A stretch of 6,642 nucleotides of DNA from CAZVAR01 sp964625225 (GCA_964625225.1 CAZVAR010000172.1:1-6642); one strand, 5' to 3'; numbered from the stretch's first letter, positions 1 through 6,571 are shown. Program-made: numbers and translations. The notes: generated by a model from the sequence alone, not told the origin.

Positions 1-570
1 GCACGACAGCGCAATCGAGATCATCGCCCGCTGAAGCTTGCCGCCGGAGAGCTGGTGCGTATTCTCCTTCACCCGCTGCTCGGGCTCCGGGATCTTCACC
101 AGCCGGAGCATCTCGATCGACTTTTCCATCGCGGCGGATCTCGACAAATCCTGATGCAGAATCAGCGCCTCGCTGATCTGCGCGCCGATCGTCAGCACCG
201 GATTGAGCGAGGTCATCGGCTCCTGAAAGATCATCGAGACCTCGTTGCCGCGGATGTCCCGCATCGTCTCTTCGTCGAGCTCGAGCAGGTTCCGCCCCCG
301 CAGGCGGACGGCGCCGCCGATGATCCGCCCCGGCGGATTGGGGACGAGCCGCATCACCGACAAAGCGGTGATGCTCTTTCCGCAGCCGGATTCGCCGACG
401 ATCGCCAGGGTCTCGCCCGCGCGGACGCCGAACGAAACGCGATCGACCGCCTTCACGATGCCGCGACGCGTATAGAACCAGGTCTGCAGATCCTCGACAT
501 CGAGCAGCCACTCTCCGGCCGCGGCGGGCGTGCCCGTCGGCGACGTCGCCACGGTCGCTGCCTCTACCAT
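1..570 (-). CDS. Peptide/nickel-family ABC transporter ATPase, DppD/OppD type (partial; C-terminus outside window)
   Basis: This is the first 190 residues of the cytoplasmic ATPase that powers the importer encoded upstream; the frame runs open through the window edge. Visible motifs are Walker A GESGCGKS (residues 59-66), the Q-loop in MIFQEPMTSLNP (Q116), and the ABC signature LSGGK (174-178) followed by LQRAMISIALSC. The QEPMTSLNP stretch is typical of the peptide/nickel subfamily. Walker B, the H-loop and the C-terminal oligopeptide-transporter extension would follow; family members are about 320-340 residues. The ATG at 570 is supported by GGAGG at 578-582, 7 bases upstream. About 20 residues rich in Ala, Thr and Pro precede the conserved fold. 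One oddity is LSGGK-LQR where LSGGM-RQR is usual. The gene starts 51 bases after the DppC-type permease, so it is probably in the same operon. The subfamily call is secure; the substrate is unknown. Confidence 0.95.
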   Translation of the reverse strand, partial: MVEAATVATSPTGTPAAAGEWLLDVEDLQTWFYTRRGIVKAVDRVSFGVRAGETLAIVGESGCGKSITALSVMRLVPNPPGRIIGGAVRLRGRNLLELDEETMRDIRGNEVSMIFQEPMTSLNPVLTIGAQISEALILHQDLSRSAAMEKSIEMLRLVKIPEPEQRVKENTHQLSGGKLQRAMISIALSC

Positions 571-600
571 CCGTTTTCCTCCGTTCACTGTCTCTTCTGA

Positions 601-615
601 CGGCCGCGCGGGCCG
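601..615 (-). other. Small hairpin between permease and ATPase genes
   Basis: The stem is CGGCC (601-605) with GGCCG (611-615) around a 5-base loop, starting 6 bases after the permease stop codon. The 51-base gap also holds the ATPase ribosome binding site (578-582). The stem is short, has no T-run after it, and could be chance in GC-rich DNA. Confidence 0.25.
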
Positions 616-621
616 GGGTCT

Positions 622-1542
622 TCAGCTTCGTTCGCGGGGGTCCAGGATGTCCCGCAGCGCATCGCCGAGAAGGTTGGTTCCGAACACGGCGAGACTGATC
701 GCGATCCCCGGGAAGATGACGAGCCAGGGCGCGGTGCGCACATATTCCGCCGCCGATTCCGAGAGCATCCGCCCCCAGGAGGGGTGCGGCTCCGGCACGC
801 CGAGCCCGAGGAACGACAGCGACGCCTCGGTCAGGATGGCGGAGCCGAGCTGGGCCGTGGCGAGCACGATCACGGGGGCGATCGTGTTCGGCATGACATG
901 CCGCACCGCGATCCTGAACTCGCTCATCCCCTGCGCCCGCGCCGCTTCGACGAAGGGCATCTCGCGCAGCGACAGCGTGTTCGACCGTATGACGCGGGCG
1001 ACGTGTGGGATCACCGGGATCGATATCGCGATGATCGTATTCTCCAGCGACGGCCCGAGCGACGCGGCCATGACCAGCGCCATCACCAGCAGCGGCAGGG
1101 CCTGCATGATGTCGATGATGCGCTGCACGACCAGGTCGACCCAGCCGAGCAGGAAACCCGACATCAGCCCGAGGGCCACGCCGAACAGGCATCCGAGGAA
1201 GGTCGACGCGAGCCCGACCGCCAGCGAGATCCGGGCGCCGTAGATGATCCGGCTGTACATGTCGCGGCCCATGAAGTCGGCGCCCAGGACATGGAGCGGC
1301 CCCGGCGGCGCCAGCGAGTCGCGCGGATTGGTGGTGAGCGGATCGTGGGGCGCTATCCAGGGGGCGAACACGGCCGCCAGAACGAAGACGAGGACGACCA
1401 GCGCCCCGAAGGCGCCCAGCGGATGCCGCCGCACCTGGAACAGGAACGAGCTGGCCCAGCCGGTGACGTTGGCGCCCGCCCGGGCCAGTTCGGCATCATG
1501 ATCGATCGCCAGCACACCCGGCTGGTTTTCCGGTCGCGGCAT
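622..1542 (-). CDS. ABC transporter inner-membrane permease, DppC/OppC type
   Basis: This 306-residue integral membrane protein is one half of the translocation channel of a peptide/nickel-family importer. A cytoplasmic N-terminus of about 40 residues precedes the first membrane helix (about 43-63) ending in APWIAPHDP. The family hallmark LGADFMGRDMYSR lies at 86-98. The core membrane domain follows, with the EAA loop EAARAQG (199-205) through HVMPN (215-219), which docks on the ATPase. The C-terminus has SFLGLGVPEPHPSWGRML and ends GDALRDILDPRERS, as usual for DppC-type proteins. Length matches the family (about 280-310). The ATG at 1542 is only 4 bases after the stop of the DppB-type gene, and its GGAG (1550-1553, 7-base spacing) lies across that stop codon, which suggests translational coupling. 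The family call is certain; the transported solute cannot be told from a permease. Confidence 0.96.
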   Translation of the reverse strand: MPRPENQPGVLAIDHDAELARAGANVTGWASSFLFQVRRHPLGAFGALVVLVFVLAAVFAPWIAPHDPLTTNPRDSLAPPGPLHVLGADFMGRDMYSRIIYGARISLAVGLASTFLGCLFGVALGLMSGFLLGWVDLVVQRIIDIMQALPLLVMALVMAASLGPSLENTIIAISIPVIPHVARVIRSNTLSLREMPFVEAARAQGMSEFRIAVRHVMPNTIAPVIVLATAQLGSAILTEASLSFLGLGVPEPHPSWGRMLSESAAEYVRTAPWLVIFPGIAISLAVFGTNLLGDALRDILDPRERS

Positions 1543-1546
1543 GGCC

Positions 1547-2494
1547 CTACTCCGCGTACTTGATGCGTGGATCGAGCGATGCGTAGAGCAGATCCACGAC
1601 GAAGTTGGTGAACACGACCACGACCGCGATGAACATCACGAGGTTCTGCACGATCGGGTAGTCGCGCCAGCGGATCGCCTCGACCAGGAAGCGGGCGACG
1701 CCGGGAATGTTGAACACCGTCTCGGTCACGATCAGGCCGCCGATCAGGAACGCGGCCTCGATCCCGATGATCGTCACCACCGGCAGAAGCGCGTTCCGCA
1801 GCGCGTGGTTGTAATTGACCGCGCGTTCCGACGCGCCCTTCGAACGGGCCGTTCGGATGTAGTCCTGGCGCAGCACCTCCAGCATCGAGGAGCGCGTCAG
1901 GCGCATGACCAGCGCCGAGCTGCGGAACCCGACCGCCGCCGCCGGAATCATGTACATCCCGAGCTCGGCCCAGAGGCTCTCGGGGGCCCGATCGTAGATC
2001 GGCATGTAGCCGAACCACTGCACGAACAGCATGAGGATGATGAGGCCGAGCCAGAACGACGGGAGCGAGAGCCCGCTGAGGCTGACGACGCGCAGGACGT
2101 AATCCGCGACCGTGTTCTGCCGGACGGCGCTGATGACGCCGAGCGGCACGCCGAAGATGATCGAGAAGATCAGCGCCAGCAGCGCCAGCTTGGCCGTGAT
2201 CGGAATGCGCGGCGCGATCTCTTCCCAGGCCGGTCGCTCCGAAACGTAGGAATAGCCGAGATCGCCCTGCAGCAGCCCGCCGATCCAGTCGAGATACTGC
2301 GTCAGGATCGGCCGGTCGAGGCCGAGCTCCTGCTCAAGATAAGCCTTGTCCTCCGGATTAACGAAACCCGCGGAATCGAACAGGATGTCGACGATGTTGC
2401 CCGGCACCAGCCGCAGCAACACGAAGATGAGCACCGACATTCCGAACAGCGTCAACGCCATCAGGAAGAAGCGTCGGATCATGTATGAGACCAC
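1547..2494 (-). CDS. ABC transporter inner-membrane permease, DppB/OppB type
   Basis: This 315-residue integral membrane protein is the other half of the channel. The first membrane helix is at about 9-29, followed by the periplasmic segment with GDLGYSY (77-83) typical of DppB proteins. The membrane core carries the EAA loop, DYIRTARSKGASERAVNYNHALRNALLPV (211-239), that contacts the ATPase. ETVFNIPGVARFLVEAI (258-274) and the C-terminal LDPRIKY (307-313) are further family signatures. Length is normal. The start is GTG at 2494, because GGGAGG (2501-2506) sits 6 bases before it. An internal ATG at 2482 would give the more usual MIRRFF start but lies 18 bases from that site and has none of its own. 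The gene lies between the solute-binding protein, across a hairpin-containing gap, and the DppC-type partner 4 bases downstream. Confidence 0.96.
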   Translation of the reverse strand: MVSYMIRRFFLMALTLFGMSVLIFVLLRLVPGNIVDILFDSAGFVNPEDKAYLEQELGLDRPILTQYLDWIGGLLQGDLGYSYVSERPAWEEIAPRIPITAKLALLALIFSIIFGVPLGVISAVRQNTVADYVLRVVSLSGLSLPSFWLGLIILMLFVQWFGYMPIYDRAPESLWAELGMYMIPAAAVGFRSSALVMRLTRSSMLEVLRQDYIRTARSKGASERAVNYNHALRNALLPVVTIIGIEAAFLIGGLIVTETVFNIPGVARFLVEAIRWRDYPIVQNLVMFIAVVVVFTNFVVDLLYASLDPRIKYAE

Positions 2495-2507
2495 CGGGAG
2501 CCTCCCG
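2495..2507 (-). promoter_or_regulatory. Ribosome binding site of the DppB-type permease, within a palindrome
   Basis: In the transcript, GGGAGG (2501-2506) lies 6 bases before the GTG start, which fixes the start choice. The site is part of a perfect inverted repeat, CGGGAG-C-CTCCCG on the plus strand. It can fold as a 5-bp stem (2495-2499 with 2503-2507) with a 3-base loop, ending directly at the start codon. Folding would partly hide the site and could lower permease translation relative to the binding protein; that effect is inferred. Confidence 0.6.
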
Positions 2508-2523
2508 TATCGGGTGGCAAGAA

Positions 2524-2551
2524 CCGGCGGCGCCTCGCGGGGCGCCGCCGG
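2524..2551 (-). other. Strong intercistronic hairpin between binding-protein and permease genes
   Basis: This is a perfect 11-bp all-GC stem, CCGGCGGCGCC (2524-2534) with GGCGCCGCCGG (2541-2551), around a 6-base loop. It begins 21 bases after the binding-protein stop codon and ends 29 bases before the permease start. No T-run follows in the direction of transcription, so it is not a classic intrinsic terminator. In other ABC importers, stem-loops here protect the binding-protein mRNA from 3' decay or reduce read-through, which gives excess binding protein. The same role is likely here but is inferred. Confidence 0.7.
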
Positions 2552-2572
2552 CCTGCCGGAACGGCTGCTGCG

Positions 2573-4174
2573 CTACCTGTCGAGCCAGACGTGCTCCCAA
2601 CGGAAACCGTTGTAGGAGCTGTTCTCGGCCACGGTGTAGTCCTTCACCCACGGCTGGTGGCAGGTCGCCGCGCGCTCGTGCCAGATGATCGGACGCGCCC
2701 CGTCTTCCTGGAGCTTCTTGTCGATCTCCCAGACCATCTTCTTGCGCTTTTCGATGTCCAGTTCGGCGGACTGCTTGTCGAACTCGGCCTCCAGCTCCTT
2801 GTTGCAGTAGCCGGTGTAGTTGCGCTCGGAGTTGCAGGCGAAGTTCTCGTAGAAGACGACGTCGGGGTCATCGACGCCCACGCCGGTGAGGTTCATGCCC
2901 ACCGTGTAGTCCTTCCGCGCCACCTTGGCGTGCCAGAGCGGGGTCTCCACGACCTCCAGCTCGCCGTCCATGTAGATGTGCTTCAGGTGGTCGATCAGGA
3001 TGACCGCGGGATCGCGATAGATCGCGATGTTGCGGGTCGAGACCTTGACCGGCAGCCGCTTGTCCGGACCGTAGCCCGCCTCCCGCATGAGCTGCCGCGC
3101 TTCCTCGCGGTTCTTCTCGATGTCCTTCCCGTATCCGGGGACGGTCTCGAGCATCTCCGGAGGCATGCCCCATACGCCTTCCGGCGGCGGCAGCATCGCG
3201 CCGCCGATGTCCGACTTGCCCTCGCTCAGGATGTCGACGAAGGCCTGCCGGTCGATCGCCAGCATCATCGCCTTGCGGATCCTTGGATCGTTGAACGGCG
3301 GCGCGTCGCTGTTGACGATCAGGTTCCGGCTGACGTTGGTCGGAACGAGGCTGCAGACCGCCTCCGGCGCCTGCTTCTGAACGTCCTTCAGCAGCGGGAT
3401 CGTGATGTCGGTGCTGTAGGTCAGGTCGAATTCACCATTGACGAAAGCGAGCACCCGGGTGGAGCGGTTCGAAATGATGGTGAACTCGATCCCGTCCAGG
3501 TACGGCTTGCCTTCATCCCAGTAGTCCGGGTTCTTCTCGAGCTTGATAAACTCGTTCTGCTTGAATTCGACGAACTTGAACGGCCCGGTGCCGATCGGTT
3601 TCGTCCGCATATCGGCCGGCGAGACGTGGCAGGGATAGACCGGGGAGTAACCCGAGGCGAGCAGGGCGAGGAACGACGGCTGCGGCCGGTTCAGGACGAA
3701 GGTCGCCTCGTGATCGCCGTTGGTCCGGACCTCCTTCAGATTGTGGTACCAGATCCTGCGCGGGTTTTTGCGCAGCCGCGCACCCTCCCGCTTGCCCTGG
3801 ATCAGATCCCAGGTGCACTTCACGTCAGCGCTGGTGAAGGGCTTGCCATCGTGCCATTTGACACCTTCACGCAGCTTGAACGTGAGCTCCGTCATGTCGT
3901 CGTTCCAGGACCAGCTCTCGCCGAGGTCCGGAATGATCGTGTCGTAGCTCTGGCGCGCGATCGTCTGGTCGAAAATCACCAAATTGTTGTAGACGTTCAT
4001 GAACGGCATGACCGTCGAATTGGTGGCCTCCTCGTGGATCGAGGCGCTCGGGGGATTGTCCCGGTGATAGACCTTCAGGATCCCGCCATGCTTCTGAGCG
4101 AAGGCCGGAGCCGAAACCGCCAAGAGCCCCAGCGCCGCACCAGCCGCCGTCAGAATGTGAAATCTTCGCCTCAT
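2573..4174 (-). CDS. Periplasmic solute-binding protein, peptide/nickel ABC importer (SBP_bac_5 family)
   Basis: This 533-residue secreted protein captures the solute in the periplasm and delivers it to the permease pair downstream. It has a classic Sec signal peptide: MRRRFHI, a hydrophobic core, then a likely cut after APAFA (residue 26). No lipobox cysteine is present, so it should be soluble. Family marks include the TFKLREGVKWHDGKPFTSADV block (98-118), GTGPFKF (195-201) and NPDYWDEGKPYLDGIEF (215-231). The mature N-terminus (HRDNPPSASIHEEATNST, 37-54) and the C-terminus YNGFRWEHVWLDR resemble a large group of alphaproteobacterial homologues of unknown ligand. The six cysteines are at 120, 182, 274, 447, 457 and 505; C447 and C457 flank NSERNYTGY and may form a disulfide. 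The ATG at 4174 has GGGAGG at 4185-4190, spaced 10 bases. It heads the importer genes. Peptide, opine or other small-solute specificity cannot be decided. Confidence 0.95.
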   Translation of the reverse strand: MRRRFHILTAAGAALGLLAVSAPAFAQKHGGILKVYHRDNPPSASIHEEATNSTVMPFMNVYNNLVIFDQTIARQSYDTIIPDLGESWSWNDDMTELTFKLREGVKWHDGKPFTSADVKCTWDLIQGKREGARLRKNPRRIWYHNLKEVRTNGDHEATFVLNRPQPSFLALLASGYSPVYPCHVSPADMRTKPIGTGPFKFVEFKQNEFIKLEKNPDYWDEGKPYLDGIEFTIISNRSTRVLAFVNGEFDLTYSTDITIPLLKDVQKQAPEAVCSLVPTNVSRNLIVNSDAPPFNDPRIRKAMMLAIDRQAFVDILSEGKSDIGGAMLPPPEGVWGMPPEMLETVPGYGKDIEKNREEARQLMREAGYGPDKRLPVKVSTRNIAIYRDPAVILIDHLKHIYMDGELEVVETPLWHAKVARKDYTVGMNLTGVGVDDPDVVFYENFACNSERNYTGYCNKELEAEFDKQSAELDIEKRKKMVWEIDKKLQEDGARPIIWHERAATCHQPWVKDYTVAENSSYNGFRWEHVWLDR

Positions 4175-4462
4175 TTAACTACGTCCTCCCGAATTCGGTT
4201 GTTTGTGGGCCGGCGCTCCGCCGCACCGAGCACGGCATCACCGCTCCCCCCATACGTCCATCCGCCGTACCCGATGCGGCCCCTCCGGGGCCGGAGACGG
4301 CGGAACCCGGCGGCGCCCGTCCGGGTCGCCGCAGCCGCGCCATGCCTCCGGCGCACGCGCGGCCACCCCCATGCTGCGCTGCCATGCCGGTAGGGTCAAC
4401 CAATTGTGTCGCCGCGGCCGCGACCCGGCGCGCGCCGGGCGGCCGCAGCACGCCGTCCCGGC
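4175..4462. other. Non-coding gap between gor and the importer genes
   Basis: These 288 bases hold no convincing gene on either strand. Contents are the GC-rich palindrome after gor (4414-4446), a 7-bp hairpin CGGCCCC-TCC-GGGGCCG (4277-4293), and the binding-protein SD sequence (4185-4190). The promoter of the importer genes most likely lies here because the gap separates two functionally distinct gene groups. I could not identify a well-matched sigma-70 promoter or operator. Confidence 0.6.
4414..4446 (-). terminator. GC-rich bulged hairpin after gor; possible terminator or mRNA 3' end
   Basis: The outer stem pairs 4414-4420 (GCGGCCG) with 4440-4446 (CGGCCGC). The inner part, 4424-4439, is a perfect 16-base palindrome (CCCGGCGC/GCGCCGGG), and bases 4421-4423 bulge. 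The structure begins 16 bases after the gor stop codon. It lacks a following U-tract, so intrinsic termination is not shown; it could still stabilise or mark the 3' end of the rpiA-gor message. Confidence 0.4.
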
Positions 4463-5836
4463 CTACAGCGTCGTCGCTTCCGGGTCGGGCTCCCGGGTGC
4501 GCATGGTCACGAATTCCTCGGCCGCGGTCGGGTGAATGCCGACGGTCGCATCGAACTGCGCCTTGGTGGCCCCGCATTTGAGGGCGATGCCGAGGCCCTG
4601 CACGATCTCCGGGGCATCGGCGCCGAGCATGTGGCAGCCGAGCACGCGGTCGCTCGCGCGGTCGACCAGCAGCTTCATCAGCGTGAACTCGTCGCGGCCA
4701 GTCAGGGTGTGCTTCAGCGGGCGGAAGCGGCTCTTGTAGACGTCGACCGCACCGTACTGCCGGCGGGCCTCCCTCTCGGTCAGGCCCACCGCGCCGATCG
4801 GCGGATCGCTGAACACCGCGGTCGGAACGTTGGTGTAGTCCGGCGCGGTCGGCACGCCCTCGAAGACGGTGCGCACGAAGCACATCGCCTCGTGCAGGGC
4901 GACCGGCGTCAGGTTCATCCGGTCGGTGCAGTCGCCGATGGCGTAGACGTTCGGCACGCTGGTGCGGGAGACCTCGTCAACCACGACGGCCCCGTTGCCG
5001 CGCAGCTCGATCCCGGCCGCCTCGAGGCCCATGTCCTGCGTCAGCGGTCGGCGCCCGGTCGCGTACATGATCCGGTCGGCGCTGAGCTCCTGCCCGGTGT
5101 CGGTCCGGGCGGTGAGACCGGCCGAGTCGGCGTCGACCGCGACGATGTTCTCGCAGACCCGGAGCGTGATGCCCCGCGCCCGCATCGCCTGCGCGAGCGC
5201 GACCCGGATGTCGTCGTCGAAGCCGTAGAGCAGCTCCTCGCGCCGGATCACCATGGTGACCTCGGTGCCGAGATCGGCGAAGATGCCGGCGAACTCCACG
5301 GCGATGTAGCCGCCGCCGACGATGATGATGCGGCGCGGCAGATCGTCGAGATGCAGGGCCTCGTTCGAGGTGATGACGTGCTCCGCGCCGGGGATCGGCG
5401 GCACGAACGGCCAGGAGCCGGTCGCGACGAGGATCGTCTCGGCGGTGAAGGCGCGATCGCCGACCTGCACCGTATGGGCGTCGCGCAGCCGGCCGCGGCC
5501 CTCGATCAGGGTGACGCCCGCACTCTCCAGCAGGCCGACATAGATCCCGTTGAGCCGGTCGATCTCCCGGTCCTTGTTGGCGATCAGCCGGCGCCAGTCG
5601 AACATCGGCAGCCGCGATTCCCAGCCATAGGCAGCGGCGTCCTCGAAATCGTCGCGGTACCGTGCCGCATAGACCAGCAGCTTCTTCGGGATGCAGCCGC
5701 GGATGACGCAGGTGCCGCCGACCCGGCTCTCCTCGCACACGGCGACCCGCGCACCGGCGGCGGCGGCCATGCGGCTGGCGCGGACGCCGCCGGAACCGGC
5801 GCCGATCACGAACAGATCGAAATCGTATCGCGGCAC
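4463..5836 (-). CDS. gor: Glutathione reductase (NADPH)
   Basis: This 457-residue flavoenzyme reduces glutathione disulfide to glutathione with NADPH, maintaining cytoplasmic thiol balance. The FAD-binding motif IGAGSGGVRASR is at 11-22 and the redox-active disulfide is C43/C48 in GGTCVIRGCIPKK. The NAD(P) Rossmann motif is GGGYIAVEFAG (174-184). A second FAD-contact segment, NVYAIGDCTDRMNLTPVALHEA, precedes the dimerisation domain. The C-terminal HPTAAEEFVTMR carries the catalytic His435 and Glu440 and separates glutathione reductase from lipoamide and mercuric reductases. An oddity is that Arg198 of the NADPH 2'-phosphate site is present, but the second arginine position (204 in E. coli, same numbering here) is Tyr. 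The start is GTG at 5836, backed by AGGAGG at 5842-5847 with 5-base spacing. It lies 9 bases after rpiA and is almost certainly cotranscribed with it. Confidence 0.96.
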   Translation of the reverse strand: MPRYDFDLFVIGAGSGGVRASRMAAAAGARVAVCEESRVGGTCVIRGCIPKKLLVYAARYRDDFEDAAAYGWESRLPMFDWRRLIANKDREIDRLNGIYVGLLESAGVTLIEGRGRLRDAHTVQVGDRAFTAETILVATGSWPFVPPIPGAEHVITSNEALHLDDLPRRIIIVGGGYIAVEFAGIFADLGTEVTMVIRREELLYGFDDDIRVALAQAMRARGITLRVCENIVAVDADSAGLTARTDTGQELSADRIMYATGRRPLTQDMGLEAAGIELRGNGAVVVDEVSRTSVPNVYAIGDCTDRMNLTPVALHEAMCFVRTVFEGVPTAPDYTNVPTAVFSDPPIGAVGLTEREARRQYGAVDVYKSRFRPLKHTLTGRDEFTLMKLLVDRASDRVLGCHMLGADAPEIVQGLGIALKCGATKAQFDATVGIHPTAAEEFVTMRTREPDPEATTL

Positions 5837-5841
5837 CGCCG

Positions 5842-5847
5842 CCTCCT
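5842..5847 (-). promoter_or_regulatory. Ribosome binding site of gor overlapping the rpiA stop codon
   Basis: AGGAGG is 5 bases before the GTG start at 5836 and shares two bases with the rpiA TAG stop (5846-5848). It decides the gor start and implies that ribosomes finishing rpiA can reinitiate on gor. Confidence 0.8.
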
Positions 5848-6535
5848 ATTCCTTCGCGGCCTTGCGCCGGAAGACCCTGACCTCGCCGCGGCGCCCGATC
5901 ACCACCTTGTCGGCGAGCCCGATGAAGAGCCCGTGCTCGACGACGCCCGGAACGGCGCTCAGCCGCGCCGCGAGCGCCTCCGGATCCTCGATCCTCCGGA
6001 ACGCGCAGTCGAGAAGGAAGTGACCCTCGTCGGTGACGAAGGGCGCGTTCTCGCCACCGCGCAGCGTCACCTTCGCGCCCATCTCGCCGATCACCCGCAT
6101 CGTCAGCGGCAGGGCGAAGGGGACGATCTCGACCGGCAGCGCGAAGGCGCCGAGCTGCTGCACGACCTTGCTGGCGTCGGCAACGATGACGACGCAGTCG
6201 GACGCGGCCGCTACGATCTTCTCGCGCAGCAGGGCGCCGCCGCCGCCCTTGATCAGGCGGAGCTGCGGGTCGATCTCGTCGGCGCCGTCGATGGTAAGGT
6301 GGATGCGACCCGCCTCCCTGAGCCCGACCATCGGGATCCGGCACTCGCGGGCGAGCTTGCGGGTCGCCTCGGAGGTTGGCACGCCCTTGACCCTGAGGCC
6401 CTGCGCCACCCGCTCGCCGAGCAGCCGCACCGCATGCGCGGCGGTCGAGCCGGTGCCGAGCCCGAGCACCATGCCGTCCTCGACCATCGCGACCGCCCGC
6501 TCGGCCGCGAGGCGCTTCTCTGCGTCAGCGGACAT
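5846..6535 (-). CDS. rpiA: Ribose-5-phosphate isomerase A
   Basis: This cytoplasmic enzyme interconverts ribose 5-phosphate and ribulose 5-phosphate in the non-oxidative pentose phosphate pathway and supplies ribose for nucleotides. With the ATG at 6535 it has 229 residues, matching the family (about 219-235). Motifs are the phosphate-binding GLGTGSTA (25-32), VPTSEAT (52-58), DGADEID (83-89, holding D83 and D86) and KGGGGALLREK (96-106, holding K96 and E105). These match E. coli RpiA Asp81, Asp84, Lys94 and Glu103 with an offset of two. I prefer ATG 6535 because the MSADAEKRLAAERA start resembles homologues. A GTG at 6556 would add seven residues (GSRSP-containing) but has its SD directly abutting. 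The frame stays open upstream to the window end, so the sequence alone does not bound the start. It is followed immediately by gor. Confidence 0.94.
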   Translation of the reverse strand: MSADAEKRLAAERAVAMVEDGMVLGLGTGSTAAHAVRLLGERVAQGLRVKGVPTSEATRKLARECRIPMVGLREAGRIHLTIDGADEIDPQLRLIKGGGGALLREKIVAAASDCVVIVADASKVVQQLGAFALPVEIVPFALPLTMRVIGEMGAKVTLRGGENAPFVTDEGHFLLDCAFRRIEDPEALAARLSAVPGVVEHGLFIGLADKVVIGRRGEVRVFRRKAAKE

Positions 6536-6541
6536 CGGCGA

Positions 6542-6564
6542 ACGGGAGCCTCCCACCCTCCCGT
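6542..6564 (-). promoter_or_regulatory. rpiA leader hairpin with SD sequence in the loop
   Basis: In the transcript, ACGGGAG (6558-6564) pairs with CTCCCGT (6542-6548), a perfect 7-bp stem. Its 9-base loop (6549-6557) contains GGGAGG (6549-6554). The linear distance from this SD to the ATG at 6535 is long (13 bases), but the stem would end 6 bases from the ATG. An alternative small fold within the shared palindrome 6543-6554 is possible. The structure is visible in sequence; any regulatory effect is inferred. Confidence 0.45.
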
Positions 6565-6571
6565 GCGTCGT

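Noticed and set aside
1541..2488. A 315-codon plus-strand frame opposite the DppB-type permease
   Set aside because: It mirrors the permease almost exactly, and its His/Asp/Arg/Gln-rich product is the complement of hydrophobic membrane codons; it is not a gene.
4171..4356. A 61-codon minus-strand frame in the gap before the binding-protein gene
   Set aside because: It is rich in Arg and Gly, has no family resemblance, and overlaps the binding-protein leader and start codon; likely chance.
2591..4393. A 600-codon open frame on the plus strand across the binding-protein gene
   Set aside because: It is antisense to a gene with clear family motifs. The product is rich in Arg, Val, Asp and Leu without recognisable domains, as expected for a shadow frame in high-GC DNA.
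4371..4399. Possible sigma-70 promoter for the importer: TTGACC (4394-4399) with CAGCAT (4371-4376) at 17-base spacing
   Set aside because: The -35 is good but the -10 matches only three of six positions, and it lies about 200 bases from the gene start. Not enough to annotate.
4977..6344. A 455-codon minus-strand frame overlapping both rpiA and gor
   Set aside because: It spans two well-supported genes in another frame and gives a low-complexity Arg/Gly/Ala-rich product with no family motifs.
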